From positions 2,790,001 to 2,854,000 of the forward strand of contig OZ244812.1 in NCBI GenBank assembly GCA_965220205.1: DNA of 64,000 nucleotides, written 5' to 3'. Below are positions 36,785-45,912 of this stretch, piece by piece (position 1 is the stretch's first letter; the number at the start of each line of letters is the position of its first letter). Origin of the DNA: G965220205 sp965220205 (GTDB lineage: Bacteria > Chloroflexota > Dehalococcoidia > Lucifugimonadales > Australimonadaceae). Both the position numbers and the translations under genes were made by a program. Under the pieces are notes generated by a model. That model had not been told where the DNA came from. It made no database searches and worked only from the letters and a program-made list of their open reading frames with translations.

Positions 36785-37549
36785 ATGGAGACGGTCCGCG
36801 AGACGATCGATATCGAGGCGACCGACGGCACGATGGCGGTCGTTGTGTTCAGGCCGGCGGACGCGGAGCCCCGTCCCGCCGTAATCATGGTGCACGGCGC
36901 GCCCGGACTGACGGACGGGATCCTCGGCTTGGCCGAACGACTGGCGAGCGAGGGCTTCGTGACGGCAGCGCCCGACATGTTCTACCGCACGGGCCGATTG
37001 CAGACGGTGAGCCGCGACACGCCGGTGGACGTGCGGGCCGTGATGCAGGAGGGCATGACGAACGAGGGCGACGTGGCGGACATCGACTGCATCGCCAGGT
37101 GGCTCGTCGCGCGGGACGACGTCGCCGGAGAGCGCGTCGGCATCACCGGGTTCTGCATGGGCGGACGCATCGCCTATCTCGGGGCCGCCCACTGCGAGCG
37201 CATCGGCGCTTCGATCATGTACTACCCGACGCGTCTCGTTACCTCGGAGGCCCGCGGGGGCTCCGAAGCGCGGCCGCCAATCGACGACATCGACAAGGTC
37301 CGCGTGCCCATCCTGGGGTTCTTCCCGACGCTGGACCTGACGCACTGCTCGCCGGAGGTCATCGCGCAGGTGAAAGAGGCGTTCGAGACGGCGGGGACGC
37401 CCGGCGAGGTGATCGCCGTGGAGGGCGCCAACCACGGCTTCCTTGACCCGACAAGCTCGGTCCATGACGAGGATGCGGCGGCCATGGCGTGGGGGCGGAT
37501 GACGCCGTTCTTCGCGGAGCACCTGGGACGGGTCACGGCAGCGACGTAG
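36785..37549 (+). CDS. Dienelactone hydrolase family protein
   Basis: Protein of 254 residues with the catalytic Cys in GITGFCMGGRIAYL and His in EGANHGFLDP, typical of the family. The ATG at 36785 is 5 bases after GAGGTGGG; a start 18 bases upstream is possible. It is a paralogue of the 32.7-kb gene. It converges on the Rieske gene that follows on the minus strand (16-base gap), and so might be part of a ring-degradation set. Confidence 0.85.
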   Translation: METVRETIDIEATDGTMAVVVFRPADAEPRPAVIMVHGAPGLTDGILGLAERLASEGFVTAAPDMFYRTGRLQTVSRDTPVDVRAVMQEGMTNEGDVADIDCIARWLVARDDVAGERVGITGFCMGGRIAYLGAAHCERIGASIMYYPTRLVTSEARGGSEARPPIDDIDKVRVPILGFFPTLDLTHCSPEVIAQVKEAFETAGTPGEVIAVEGANHGFLDPTSSVHDEDAAAMAWGRMTPFFAEHLGRVTAAT

Positions 37550-37565
37550 GCCGCCGCCTTCGGCG

Positions 37566-38873
37566 TCAGCCCGGGACGGCCAGGCGCACCTCGGGGATGT
37601 CGCTGGTGCGAGCGTTGAGCCAGCCGCCCATCTCCTCGAGCCAGGGCGCGCCGCTGGGGATGGTCGCCGAGCCCGAACGAACGCGGTACCACTCCGGGTT
37701 GTCGACGCCGGGGGGAACGACGCCCTGGTCGCGAAGGGCGTTGGCCGCTTGTATGAGGCGCCGCCGCACTTGGATGATCATGGCGTCGGAGGTACCCAGG
37801 TGCTCTCGGGTCCGGTTGTTCACCGCGCCCATGCTCTCGGTCACCGCCTGGTCTTGCAACGGTATGGTCGGGATACCCGTGTAGGTCGTCGTTCGCTGGA
37901 CGTCGCGGTCGATCTCGTAGTCGTTGAGCCGGCCGGCCTTGGGACGCCATCTGCCGAGACCGTCGCTGCCTACGGGGAGGAACTCACCGACGCCGGCGTT
38001 GCCGGCCCTGCCTCGCCCCGAGGCCGGCAGGTCGTCGAGCGCCACGACCGGGTTCCACCCCAACGACCAGACCATCGTGTGGTTGTCGTCGAGCGGGACC
38101 CAGATGTGTCCGGGCACTGTGCCGTCCGGGTAGCCCGGGAACAGGGTATGGATAGGGAACATGAACTGCGTGATCCGCCAGTACGAGAGGGCTTCGCTCT
38201 CCTCCCGTTTCGCTCCGTAGACCATGCCGTAGTCGGTCTGCACGACCTCCAAGCGCGGGTGGCGGTCGGAGTGCCACGAACCCACGCCGGCGTCGTTGCT
38301 TGGGTCGAGCCGCGCGTGCAGGAAGTAGAGATGGCTGGTGTCGATGTCGCCCTCGAGCGCCTGCATCCAGTTGCACTCGCGCTGGAACGAACTGAGTCTG
38401 CGATGGGTCGCAGGCAGGCCGGCCCACTCGAGTTGCGGCATCGCAGGGGGCTCCGCGCGCGGGCCCATGTACGTCCAGATCATGCCGCCGTACTCGCGGC
38501 AAGGGTAGGCGCGCTGGCGGACCTTGTCCCTGAAGTTGCTCTCCGGCGGCTCGCTGGGCATGTCGACGCAGCGTCCCGTCACGTCGTACATCCAGCCGTG
38601 GTAGACGCAGCGCAGGCCGCCGTTCTCGTTGCGCCCGAAGAACAACGACGCCCCCCGGTGCGAGCAGTTCTCGGCGAAGAGTCCGACGCGGCCGTCCGTC
38701 GCCCGGAACATGACGAGGTCCTCGCTCAGCAGGCGCACGCGTACGGGGTCGCCGTCGGGGTCCGGCAGCTCGGAGCTCAGCATGACGGGCATCCAGTACT
38801 GCCGCATCAGGTCGCCCATCGGCGTGCCGGGGCCGACCCTGCACAGCGTTTCGTTGTCCTGCGTACTCAGCAT
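37566..38873 (-). CDS. Rieske non-heme iron oxygenase, large subunit (phthalate-dioxygenase type)
   Basis: Protein of 435 residues. The Rieske [2Fe-2S] ligands are C-S-H in AENCSHRGASLFFG and C-V-Y-H in GGLRCVYHGWMYD. The catalytic iron ligands are expected in EGDIDTSHLYFLH. The arrangement is that of the phthalate 4,5-dioxygenase and vanillate-demethylase family. It needs a reductase partner, which is not seen here. It is similar to the second Rieske gene at 39.7 kb (openings MLSTQDN and MLSTEDN), and the two genes are divergent with about 870 bases between. Confidence 0.9.
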   Translation of the reverse strand: MLSTQDNETLCRVGPGTPMGDLMRQYWMPVMLSSELPDPDGDPVRVRLLSEDLVMFRATDGRVGLFAENCSHRGASLFFGRNENGGLRCVYHGWMYDVTGRCVDMPSEPPESNFRDKVRQRAYPCREYGGMIWTYMGPRAEPPAMPQLEWAGLPATHRRLSSFQRECNWMQALEGDIDTSHLYFLHARLDPSNDAGVGSWHSDRHPRLEVVQTDYGMVYGAKREESEALSYWRITQFMFPIHTLFPGYPDGTVPGHIWVPLDDNHTMVWSLGWNPVVALDDLPASGRGRAGNAGVGEFLPVGSDGLGRWRPKAGRLNDYEIDRDVQRTTTYTGIPTIPLQDQAVTESMGAVNNRTREHLGTSDAMIIQVRRRLIQAANALRDQGVVPPGVDNPEWYRVRSGSATIPSGAPWLEEMGGWLNARTSDIPEVRLAVPG

Positions 38874-39741
38874 CGGAGGCTCCCTTCCCTAAACCGTGGC
38901 GGACTCTGCCACGACGCCGAGCATAGTCGAACGCGCCGGGGGCCTTCAAGGCGATGTGTCGTCCAGTAGCTGTGCAGACTTAGGGGTGGAATACCCTCCA
39001 CCCTCTGTGGATGCCCGCGCGCGGCCCGAAGACGGGAGCGCGGAAATGACGCATGGGAATGATGGGAATGCACGAGAAACGGGCAGGAATGCATCAGAAT
39101 GACGCAGGCCGTTTACCCGTAGATTGCTTGGGTTTAGGAGTGGGGCGGGAGACGGTTTCTTCTCAAGTGCGTCATTTAGAGTCATTGTGCGTCATTTACT
39201 CGTAGATAGGGCCGGAGGGCTCGGGGCGGCAGGCGGGGACTCGCTGCACGGATGGTAGGGGGCGGGGCCGTTGGGGGGAAGGGGCGGATGTCGCATTGGG
39301 CTCGCGGGCCGGGGGCGTGGGCTCCCGTATCAAGTACGAGAATCCCTCATGTGGGCCTCTCGGCCCACACCACAACCGATGAAAGTAGGGGAACGGGGCA
39401 CGGCTCCCTCTCTAACGCTCCCCCGCAGACGGGGACCTTTGCGCACCTCTGCTCGACGAGCGCTGTTCTTCCCGCCCACCCGCCCGAACGTTTGGGTGTG
39501 GGGGACACCCCCACGCCCCCAGCAGAGGGCTCAGCCCTCTGCACTCCCCATTGGGCGACTACGAGAGCGGCCCCTGCGAGTTAGGCAGTGGTCTCGCAGG
39601 CGGTCGAGAGGACTTTCGAGATGACGAAGGAGGGCACGAGAATGACGGAGGGGCGCCGCCATTGACACTCGTTCCGAGGCGTTCGTAGACTCGCGGCTGC
39701 GCGAGCCTGGTCACGCGAATGCGCCAGCCCGGAGGTGGAAT
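38874..39741. other. Long divergent intergenic region with repeat element B and hairpins
   Basis: Contains phased GTCATT units at 39171, 39181 and 39191, ATTTACTCGTAGAT at about 39194-39207, the dispersed element at 39365-39436, a hairpin GTGGGGG-ACA-CCCCCAC at 39498-39514 and a palindrome GCAGAGGGCT-C-AGCCCTCTGC at 39522-39542. Open frames here lack family signatures. Both Rieske promoters should lie here. Confidence 0.65.
39171..39196. repeat. Three GTCATT units at exact 10-bp spacing (element B)
   Basis: GTCATT begins at 39171, 39181 and 39191. The following ATTTACTCGTA-ATNGGGCCGG matches element A almost base for base (36432-36453). An earlier segment with repeated GGAATG (39056-39101) is specific to this copy. 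Confidence 0.7.
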
Positions 39742-41022
39742 GTGCTCAGCACCGAGGACAACAAGCTCCTGACCGAGACGGGACCGGGGACGCCCGGAGG
39801 GGTGTTGCTGCGCCGGTACTGGCAGCCCGTCGCGCTTGCCGAGGAGCTGCCCATCGGGGGCGCGCCCAAGCCGGTGCGGATCCTCGGCGAGGACCTGGCG
39901 CTCTTCCGCGACCCGGAGGGACGCCCCGGTCTGCTTGGCATCCACTGCTCCCACCGCGCGGCCGACCTCAGCTACGGGCGAGTTGAGGACGGCGGTCTCC
40001 GTTGCCTCTACCACGGCTGGCTCTACGACGTGGAGGGGCGCTGCCTGGAGCAGCCCGGCGAGCCCGCGGGCAGCAGGTTCGCCGACAAGGTCCGTCACTT
40101 GGCCTACCCCGTCCGGGAGGCCGGCGGCTTGCTGCTCACGTACATGGGCCCCGACGCGCCCCCGGCGTTGCCGCAGTACGAGTTCATGGTCGTCCCGGAC
40201 GAGCATCGGTTCGTCTCCAAGGTCTACAGCGAGTGCAACTACCTGCAGGGGAACGAGGGTAATATCGACCCTGTCCATCTGTCGTACCTGCACAAGTTCT
40301 TCCGCGACGACGCCCGCGCGACCGGCGGGCAGAACTCGGCCCGGACGGTGGCCGGCAGCAACAACACGTCGTCGAACACCTATTTCGGACGCGACGTCTG
40401 CCCGACGATCGAGGTGGAGGAGGCGGACTTCGGTCTACGGATCTTCTCCATCCGCGAGGCCGACGAGGGGAAGAAGTACGTGCGCGTGACGAACTTCGTG
40501 TACCCGAACCTGGCCACGAACCCGCAGGGCGTCAACGGCTATAACGTGAACTGGCACGTGCCTATCGACGACACGCATCATTGGAAGGTGCGCATCGCGA
40601 TCGACCGCCGGAACCCCCTCGATCATGAGAAGCTGCGCGCGCAGTTCTTCGCCGACGTCGACGCCGAGTGGCGCGCGACGCGCAGCCTCGCGAACCGCTT
40701 CCTGCAGGACCGCGAGGAGATGGCGACGCGCAGCTTCATCGGCATGGGATCGTTCTTCCCCGCTCACGACCTGTTCGCGACCGAATCACAGGGCGCGGTC
40801 CAGGACCGGACGACGGAGCGCCTCGGCTACACGGACAAGGCGGTCGCGGCGGCGCGGCGGCTGTTGCTGCGGGCGGTGAGCGACGTCCAGGAGGGCGGCG
40901 ATGCGCCCGGCACGTTCAAGGACGGCGACGGGCGCGCGGCGCGCGAGCTCGTCTGCTCCGACCAGCTGCTCCCCGCCTCTGAGGACTGGCGCACCTACTG
41001 GCGCAACGAGATCGTCGCCTAG
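39742..41022 (+). CDS. Rieske non-heme iron oxygenase, large subunit (second)
   Basis: Protein of 426 residues, starting at GTG 39742 with GGAGGTGG upstream. Rieske ligands: CSHRAADLSYG and CLYHGWLYD. Iron site: NEGNIDPVHLSYLH. The body resembles the 37.6-kb oxygenase in order of motifs, but the sequence differs substantially, so it probably has a different substrate. No ferredoxin or reductase gene lies nearby. Confidence 0.9.
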   Translation: MLSTEDNKLLTETGPGTPGGVLLRRYWQPVALAEELPIGGAPKPVRILGEDLALFRDPEGRPGLLGIHCSHRAADLSYGRVEDGGLRCLYHGWLYDVEGRCLEQPGEPAGSRFADKVRHLAYPVREAGGLLLTYMGPDAPPALPQYEFMVVPDEHRFVSKVYSECNYLQGNEGNIDPVHLSYLHKFFRDDARATGGQNSARTVAGSNNTSSNTYFGRDVCPTIEVEEADFGLRIFSIREADEGKKYVRVTNFVYPNLATNPQGVNGYNVNWHVPIDDTHHWKVRIAIDRRNPLDHEKLRAQFFADVDAEWRATRSLANRFLQDREEMATRSFIGMGSFFPAHDLFATESQGAVQDRTTERLGYTDKAVAAARRLLLRAVSDVQEGGDAPGTFKDGDGRAARELVCSDQLLPASEDWRTYWRNEIVA

Positions 41023-41359
41023 CGGTCGTCTCGCGTCCCCAGTGACCCCCAGCGTGTGCGCTCAAACGACCTGCGCGCGACAGGTCGCGCGGTGACTCGG
41101 GCGTGAGACCCGCTGGGGGCGCGGTCGGCTCTGTCCGGCATGCGGGCCGGAGACGCTTTTTCAAAATGGTGACATTCGGTGACATGTAGTGACATTGCTC
41201 CTCTGGGGCCGGGCCGGAGCCGGTTGTCGGGGCCGCCGTCGGAGTTGGGCCGTTGGGGACAGGGTAGGAGGAGAGGGGGCCACCGGGCACGGGCAGATGT
41301 CACAGGGCGGAGGCCCAACCACTCGCCACAGCCACCGGGCGGCGACTATCCTGCGGGCC
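41023..41359. other. Intergenic region with repeat element C
   Basis: A 337-base gap between the Rieske gene and the restriction-modification gene. GACATT/GACATG/GACATT units lie at 41171, 41181 and 41191. A GC-rich tract follows with the GTTGGGGAC...GGCAGATGTC pattern found also after elements A and B. No coding content. Confidence 0.65.
41171..41196. repeat. Three GACAT units at exact 10-bp spacing (element C)
   Basis: GACATT at 41171, GACATG at 41181 and GACATT at 41191: the third member of the phased-hexamer family within 5 kb. Confidence 0.7.
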
Positions 41360-44300
41360 ATGGCAAATCGACCGGGCATCACGGGCCGCTTCGGCGAGCA
41401 TATCGCTGCATACGCTGACGCCATCGCTGCGAACTTCCGCCAACAGGTCGACGCGGCGCCGGAGGACCAGCTGAAGGCGCACGTCGGCGAGCTCGTGAAG
41501 GCGATGGGCCGCGCCGCAGGGAAGGCGGCGGACTACCGCACGGAGGTGCGCGTCGACGATGTCGAAGGCAGGCCCGACCTCGGAGTCACTCTCGACGGAC
41601 TGCTCATCGGGCTCATCGAACTGAAAGCGCCGGGCATCGGGGCGCGGCCCGAAACGTTCACCGGGCGCAACGCTGAGCAGTGGAAGCGCTTCAAGGAGTT
41701 CCCGAACCTCATCTACACCGACGGCGCCGAGTGGAGCCTCTACCAGAATGGCGAGCGCATGTCGCGCCTCAGCATCAGCGACGACATACGCAACGGCGGT
41801 GCGCGCTCTCTCGTGTCGAGGGAGAGGCAGTCGCTGGAAATGCTGCTCGTCAGCTTCCTCGAATGGGGTCCGACGGCGCCCGCGACAGCGGAAGGGCTGG
41901 CTGCCTATCTCGCGCCGTTGACGCGCATCCTGCGGGACGAGGTGCTCGGGTCGCTGGCGCAGGGAGGCAGCCCGCTGCGGGCGCTGGCAACAGAGTGGGC
42001 GGGGCTGCTGTTCCCGGAGGGGGAGGACGCGCAGTTCGCGGACGCCTATGCGCAGACGCTGACGTACGCCCTGCTACTAGCGCGGTTCGAGGGGGCCGAG
42101 CAACTGCGGCCTGCCTTCGCCGGCGAGGCGCTGCGGCGCAAGCATGCACTGCTCGCCGAGGCGGTGAGCCTCTTGGAAGCCGACTCCGTCCGCGAACAGC
42201 TCCGCATGCCCATAGAGTTGCTCGAACGGGCCATCGGCGCAGTGGACACGCTGCGCCTCAACCGGCAGGGAGACCCCTGGATCTACTTCTATGAATACTT
42301 CCTCGCCGCGTACGATTCGAAACTCCGGAACGATAGGGGCGTCTACTATACGCCGGTAGAGGTCGTGGGCGCGCAGACGCGACTCGCGGCGGAGCTGCTG
42401 CGGACCCGGTTCGGCAAGCCGCTTGCGTTTGCCGAGGAAGGGGTCAACGTGCTCGACCCCGCTACCGGCACCGGCACATACCTCCTCAGCGTGATCGAGC
42501 ACGCCCGCGACGCCGTCCGGCTACAGTACGGCGAGGGAGCGGTGGCAGGGCGGATGTCTCGCCTCGCCGACCGGCTGTTCGGATTTGAACTGCTCGCCGG
42601 GGCCTACTCGGTTGCACACCTTAGGCTCACTCAACGCCTGCAAGAGGCCGGAGTAACGGACAAGCCGCCCAAGGTGTACCTCACCGATACCTTGGAGTCC
42701 CCAAACCGGCTGCCGGAGTTCCGGCAAAGCATCATGCAGGAGCAGCTGACGCAGGAGCGCGCCAGCGCCCAGCTGGTGAAGCAGAACACCCGCGTCCTAG
42801 TCTGCATCGGCAATCCACCCTACGACCGAGAGTCGCGCGATCCGGCGGAGAACGACGAGAGCCGCCGCAAGGGCGGCTGGGTGCGCCACGGGGAGCCAGG
42901 GGCCGGCGGCGCCACGCCAATCCTCGAGGACTTCATTGCGCCGGTGCGCGAGGCGGGCGAAGGCATCCATCTCAAGAACCTCTACAACGATTACGTCTAC
43001 TTCTGGCGGTGGGCGCTCTGGAAGGTGCTCGAGACGTTCGGCCAGAGAGACGGCGGCATTGTTACGTTCATCACCGCATCGTCCTACCTGCGGGGTCCAG
43101 CGTTCGCCGGCATGCGGCGCAAGATGCGCGAAGCGTTCGACGAGCTGTGGATCATCGACCTTGAGGGAGACAATCTGGGGGCGCGTAAGACAGAGAACGT
43201 CTTCGCCATTCAGACGCCGGTTGCGATTGCCATAGGCGTTCGCAACGGCAAGCCCAGTCCCGGTCAGCCTGCAAGGGTCTTGAAGGTGCGATTCACCGGC
43301 AGCGCCGAGGAGAAGTTAGCGCGCCTCGATGCGGTGGAGTCGTTCGGCAGCTTGCACTGGCGGGAGTGCTCAGCAGGATGGGATGAGTCCTTCTTCCCAA
43401 GGGACTCAGGAGCCTATTCCGAGTGGCCACCGGTAACGGAAGTGTTCCCCTGGCAGCACTCGGGGGCACAGTTCAAACGGACTTGGCCCATTGGACCTAC
43501 ACGCGAGGTGCTCGAGCGACGCTGGGTGACCCTCCTGTCACAGGATGGCAGCGAACGACGCACTGCATTCAAGGAAACAAGAGACCGCAAGATCACCAAC
43601 AGTTACAAAACCCTTAGCGGCGATGGAGAGCGTGAGCCCTCAATCGCCGCACTCCAACCCGGCTCCCCTGTGCCCCACACAGAGCGATACGCCTACCGTT
43701 CGTTTGACCGGCAGTTGATGATAGCCGACTCGCGCCTTGGGGACTTCATCAGGCCTGAGTTGTGGCGTGCGCACGGGCCGAGGCAGGTCTACATCACAAG
43801 CTTGCTCACCAAAGTCTTGGGCGCTGGCCCTGCCGTTACCGCAGCCAATGCTATCCCAGACTTGGACCACTTCTGCGCACGGGGAGCCAAGGACGTCATC
43901 CCGCTCTGGCGGGACGCGGACGCGACGGCGCCGAACGTCGCGGGCGGCCTGCTCGCGCTCCTGAGCGCGGAATACGGCACGGACGTATCGCCGGAGCGAT
44001 TGTTCGCCTATGCCTACGGCATCCTCGCGCAGCCCGCGTACGTCGAGCGATTCTGGGATGAGTTGGAGCAGCCTCCGCCGCGCCTGCCACTGACCAAAGG
44101 GGCCGCGCTGTTTGAGCGCGGCGCCGACCTGGGGTCGCGGCTGCTGTCCCTGCACACGTACGGGGAACGCTACGGCGGGAACGTCCCGCAGGGCGAGGCG
44201 CGTTGTACGCGCGGCGTTTCGCTGGACAAGTACCCAGAGGGGCACGGCTACGACCCTGGAACAGGTGTGCTGTACGTTGGAGACGGGGAATTCGCGCCGG

Positions 44301-44626
44301 TGTCGCGAGACGTGTGGGACTACTCGGTGTCGGGCATGCAGATCGTGAAGTCGTGGCTCGACCGCCGGAAGCGGGAGCCGAGCGGGCGGAAGTCTTCGGT
44401 GCTGGACGCCATTGGGCCAGAGCGCTGGGAGTTCACGGAGGAGTTGCTGGAGCTGCTGTGGGTGTTGGAGGAGACGGTGCGCCTACAACCGGAGGGAACG
44501 AAGTTGCTGGAAGATGTGTGCGCCGGGCCTCTGTTCACGGCAGCGGAATTGCCCAAGCCGTCGGAGGCTGAGCGGCGGGCGCCTGCGGCGCTAGGGCCGC
44601 TCGCGCAGGCATCGTTCGAGACGTAG
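41360..44626 (+). CDS. Single-chain restriction-modification enzyme (type ISP/IIG-like) with N6-adenine methyltransferase
   Basis: Protein of 1088 residues. The N-terminal region has a PD-(D/E)xK-like nuclease core: PDLGV near 72 and IELKAP with E/K at 87/89. The methyltransferase follows: motif I DPATGTGTYLL near 364 and motif IV NPPYDRES near 485. The C-terminal part resembles the type ISP specificity region (YAYRSFDRQLMIADSRLGD, ITSLL). No helicase motifs lie between, unlike full ISP enzymes. It would methylate and, if unmodified, cut DNA. I chose the ATG at 41360 (MANRPGITG). No separate methylase or antirestriction gene is near. It may be part of a defence island of one. Confidence 0.85.
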   Translation: MANRPGITGRFGEHIAAYADAIAANFRQQVDAAPEDQLKAHVGELVKAMGRAAGKAADYRTEVRVDDVEGRPDLGVTLDGLLIGLIELKAPGIGARPETFTGRNAEQWKRFKEFPNLIYTDGAEWSLYQNGERMSRLSISDDIRNGGARSLVSRERQSLEMLLVSFLEWGPTAPATAEGLAAYLAPLTRILRDEVLGSLAQGGSPLRALATEWAGLLFPEGEDAQFADAYAQTLTYALLLARFEGAEQLRPAFAGEALRRKHALLAEAVSLLEADSVREQLRMPIELLERAIGAVDTLRLNRQGDPWIYFYEYFLAAYDSKLRNDRGVYYTPVEVVGAQTRLAAELLRTRFGKPLAFAEEGVNVLDPATGTGTYLLSVIEHARDAVRLQYGEGAVAGRMSRLADRLFGFELLAGAYSVAHLRLTQRLQEAGVTDKPPKVYLTDTLESPNRLPEFRQSIMQEQLTQERASAQLVKQNTRVLVCIGNPPYDRESRDPAENDESRRKGGWVRHGEPGAGGATPILEDFIAPVREAGEGIHLKNLYNDYVYFWRWALWKVLETFGQRDGGIVTFITASSYLRGPAFAGMRRKMREAFDELWIIDLEGDNLGARKTENVFAIQTPVAIAIGVRNGKPSPGQPARVLKVRFTGSAEEKLARLDAVESFGSLHWRECSAGWDESFFPRDSGAYSEWPPVTEVFPWQHSGAQFKRTWPIGPTREVLERRWVTLLSQDGSERRTAFKETRDRKITNSYKTLSGDGEREPSIAALQPGSPVPHTERYAYRSFDRQLMIADSRLGDFIRPELWRAHGPRQVYITSLLTKVLGAGPAVTAANAIPDLDHFCARGAKDVIPLWRDADATAPNVAGGLLALLSAEYGTDVSPERLFAYAYGILAQPAYVERFWDELEQPPPRLPLTKGAALFERGADLGSRLLSLHTYGERYGGNVPQGEARCTRGVSLDKYPEGHGYDPGTGVLYVGDGEFAPVSRDVWDYSVSGMQIVKSWLDRRKREPSGRKSSVLDAIGPERWEFTEELLELLWVLEETVRLQPEGTKLLEDVCAGPLFTAAELPKPSEAERRAPAALGPLAQASFET

Positions 44627-44654
44627 GCGCGATCCCCGACCGGCCCGGAACGAA

Positions 44655-44685
44655 CAGAGGGGCCTCCCAACGGGAGGCCCCTCTG
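44655..44685. terminator. Strong bidirectional terminator
   Basis: A perfect 14-bp stem (CAGAGGGGCCTCCC pairing with GGGAGGCCCCTCTG) with a 3-base loop, followed by TTGTGT, lies between the converging restriction enzyme and cupin genes. Confidence 0.8.
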
Positions 44686-44717
44686 TTGTGTGGCGTGCGA
44701 AGTGTAGGGACGAGACC

Positions 44718-45869
44718 CTACGTGTCCCGCTCGTTGGTGGGGCCGACGACGCCGGTGCAGTAGGGGATGAAGGCCTTCATGCGGCATTCCGCCCCGTGCT
44801 TGCCGAGCTCTTCCTCGAAGATCCGGTGAATCTCCGGGTTTTCGTGCTCGTACTCGACCTGCATCCCGCCTTCCTGGATGCTGACGTTTGACTCGCCGTA
44901 GCCGCCGGGCTGGCCGTCGCCTGAACGCAGCGCCAGGTAGCGGGCCGGCTCGGGGCCGGTGTTGAAGTGCTGGTGGAACGTCGCCTCCGCGGGGACGATG
45001 ACCATGCCGCGTTTGCTCCACGGCGCCATCTCGTAGTCCTGCTTCTCGTTGTCCCACCAGAGGAGCGAGAAGCCGACGCCGCCGAGGATGACGAGGTGAG
45101 CGCCGGGCCCGTGCCGGTGGCCCTTCTTGTAGGTGCCGACAGGGAACTCGGAGATGTGGGCGCCCGTGACGTTTCCGGCGAGGTCGAAGTGGGTGTTGAT
45201 GCCGCCCGCGCCCCGCGCCCGGTACTGCCACAGCCGCATGGTGTCCGCGTTGGGGACGAAGTTCGTGCGCCAGATGGTCCCGAAGTTCGTGCCCCTGCGC
45301 TGGTACAGCTTGCCCTGACCGCTGAAGAAGTCCTCGTCCTCGCCCGAGAACCGGTCCTTGAAGTGGTAGGGGTTGTTGAAGATGAAGTCCTGGCTCCTGA
45401 AGGTGCGCAGGACCGGAGGGGCGTTGGTCATGGACACGTAGCGGGCGGGCTCCGCGCCCGAGCCGTTGAAGTGCTGATAGGAGGCGTTGAGCGGGATCAC
45501 GATGAGGCTGCCGGCCGCCCACTCGAACGTCGACTTCTGTTTCTCGTCGTACCAGACGCTCGTTGCGCCGCGCCCGGAGACGACGTACATCGTCTCTTCG
45601 TACATGTGGCTCTCGGGCTCGGACTTGCCGCCGGGCCTGATCTCGACGAGGTGGGCGTCGTTGGGGAGCGCCTTGCTCGGGATGTTGATGATGGCCCCCC
45701 TGCCGCCCTTGCGCTCCCAGTCTCCAAGCTCGACCTGGTCGAGGTCCTCGAACTTGTAGTCGACGATGACCGGGACGCCCTCGTCCTTCTGCCACTGCTT
45801 GTAGGGGTCGGTCGTCTCCCAGAGCTCAATATCGTCGGGGACTGCCGCTTCTCTCAGATCTGAGGTCAT
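44718..45869 (-). CDS. Bicupin protein (first of tandem pair)
   Basis: Protein of 383 residues with two cupin domains: an N-terminal one with EPESHMYEETMYVVSGRG and a C-terminal one with HRHGPGAHLVILGGVGFSLLW. His and Glu residues in these segments would bind a metal. It is paralogous to the next upstream gene (shared WERKGGxGA, YEE/YEI, HRHGPGAHLV, PEIHRIFEEELGKHGAECxMKAFIPYCTG). Bicupins of this shape include gentisate dioxygenases and other ring-cleavage enzymes; no exact match is recognised. It lies about 43 bases after its paralogue. Confidence 0.8.
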   Translation of the reverse strand: MTSDLREAAVPDDIELWETTDPYKQWQKDEGVPVIVDYKFEDLDQVELGDWERKGGRGAIINIPSKALPNDAHLVEIRPGGKSEPESHMYEETMYVVSGRGATSVWYDEKQKSTFEWAAGSLIVIPLNASYQHFNGSGAEPARYVSMTNAPPVLRTFRSQDFIFNNPYHFKDRFSGEDEDFFSGQGKLYQRRGTNFGTIWRTNFVPNADTMRLWQYRARGAGGINTHFDLAGNVTGAHISEFPVGTYKKGHRHGPGAHLVILGGVGFSLLWWDNEKQDYEMAPWSKRGMVIVPAEATFHQHFNTGPEPARYLALRSGDGQPGGYGESNVSIQEGGMQVEYEHENPEIHRIFEEELGKHGAECRMKAFIPYCTGVVGPTNERDT

Positions 45870-45912
45870 AGGGTCTCCTCCGTTGCGTTGGTCGGGCGAG
45901 GCAGGTCCGGTC

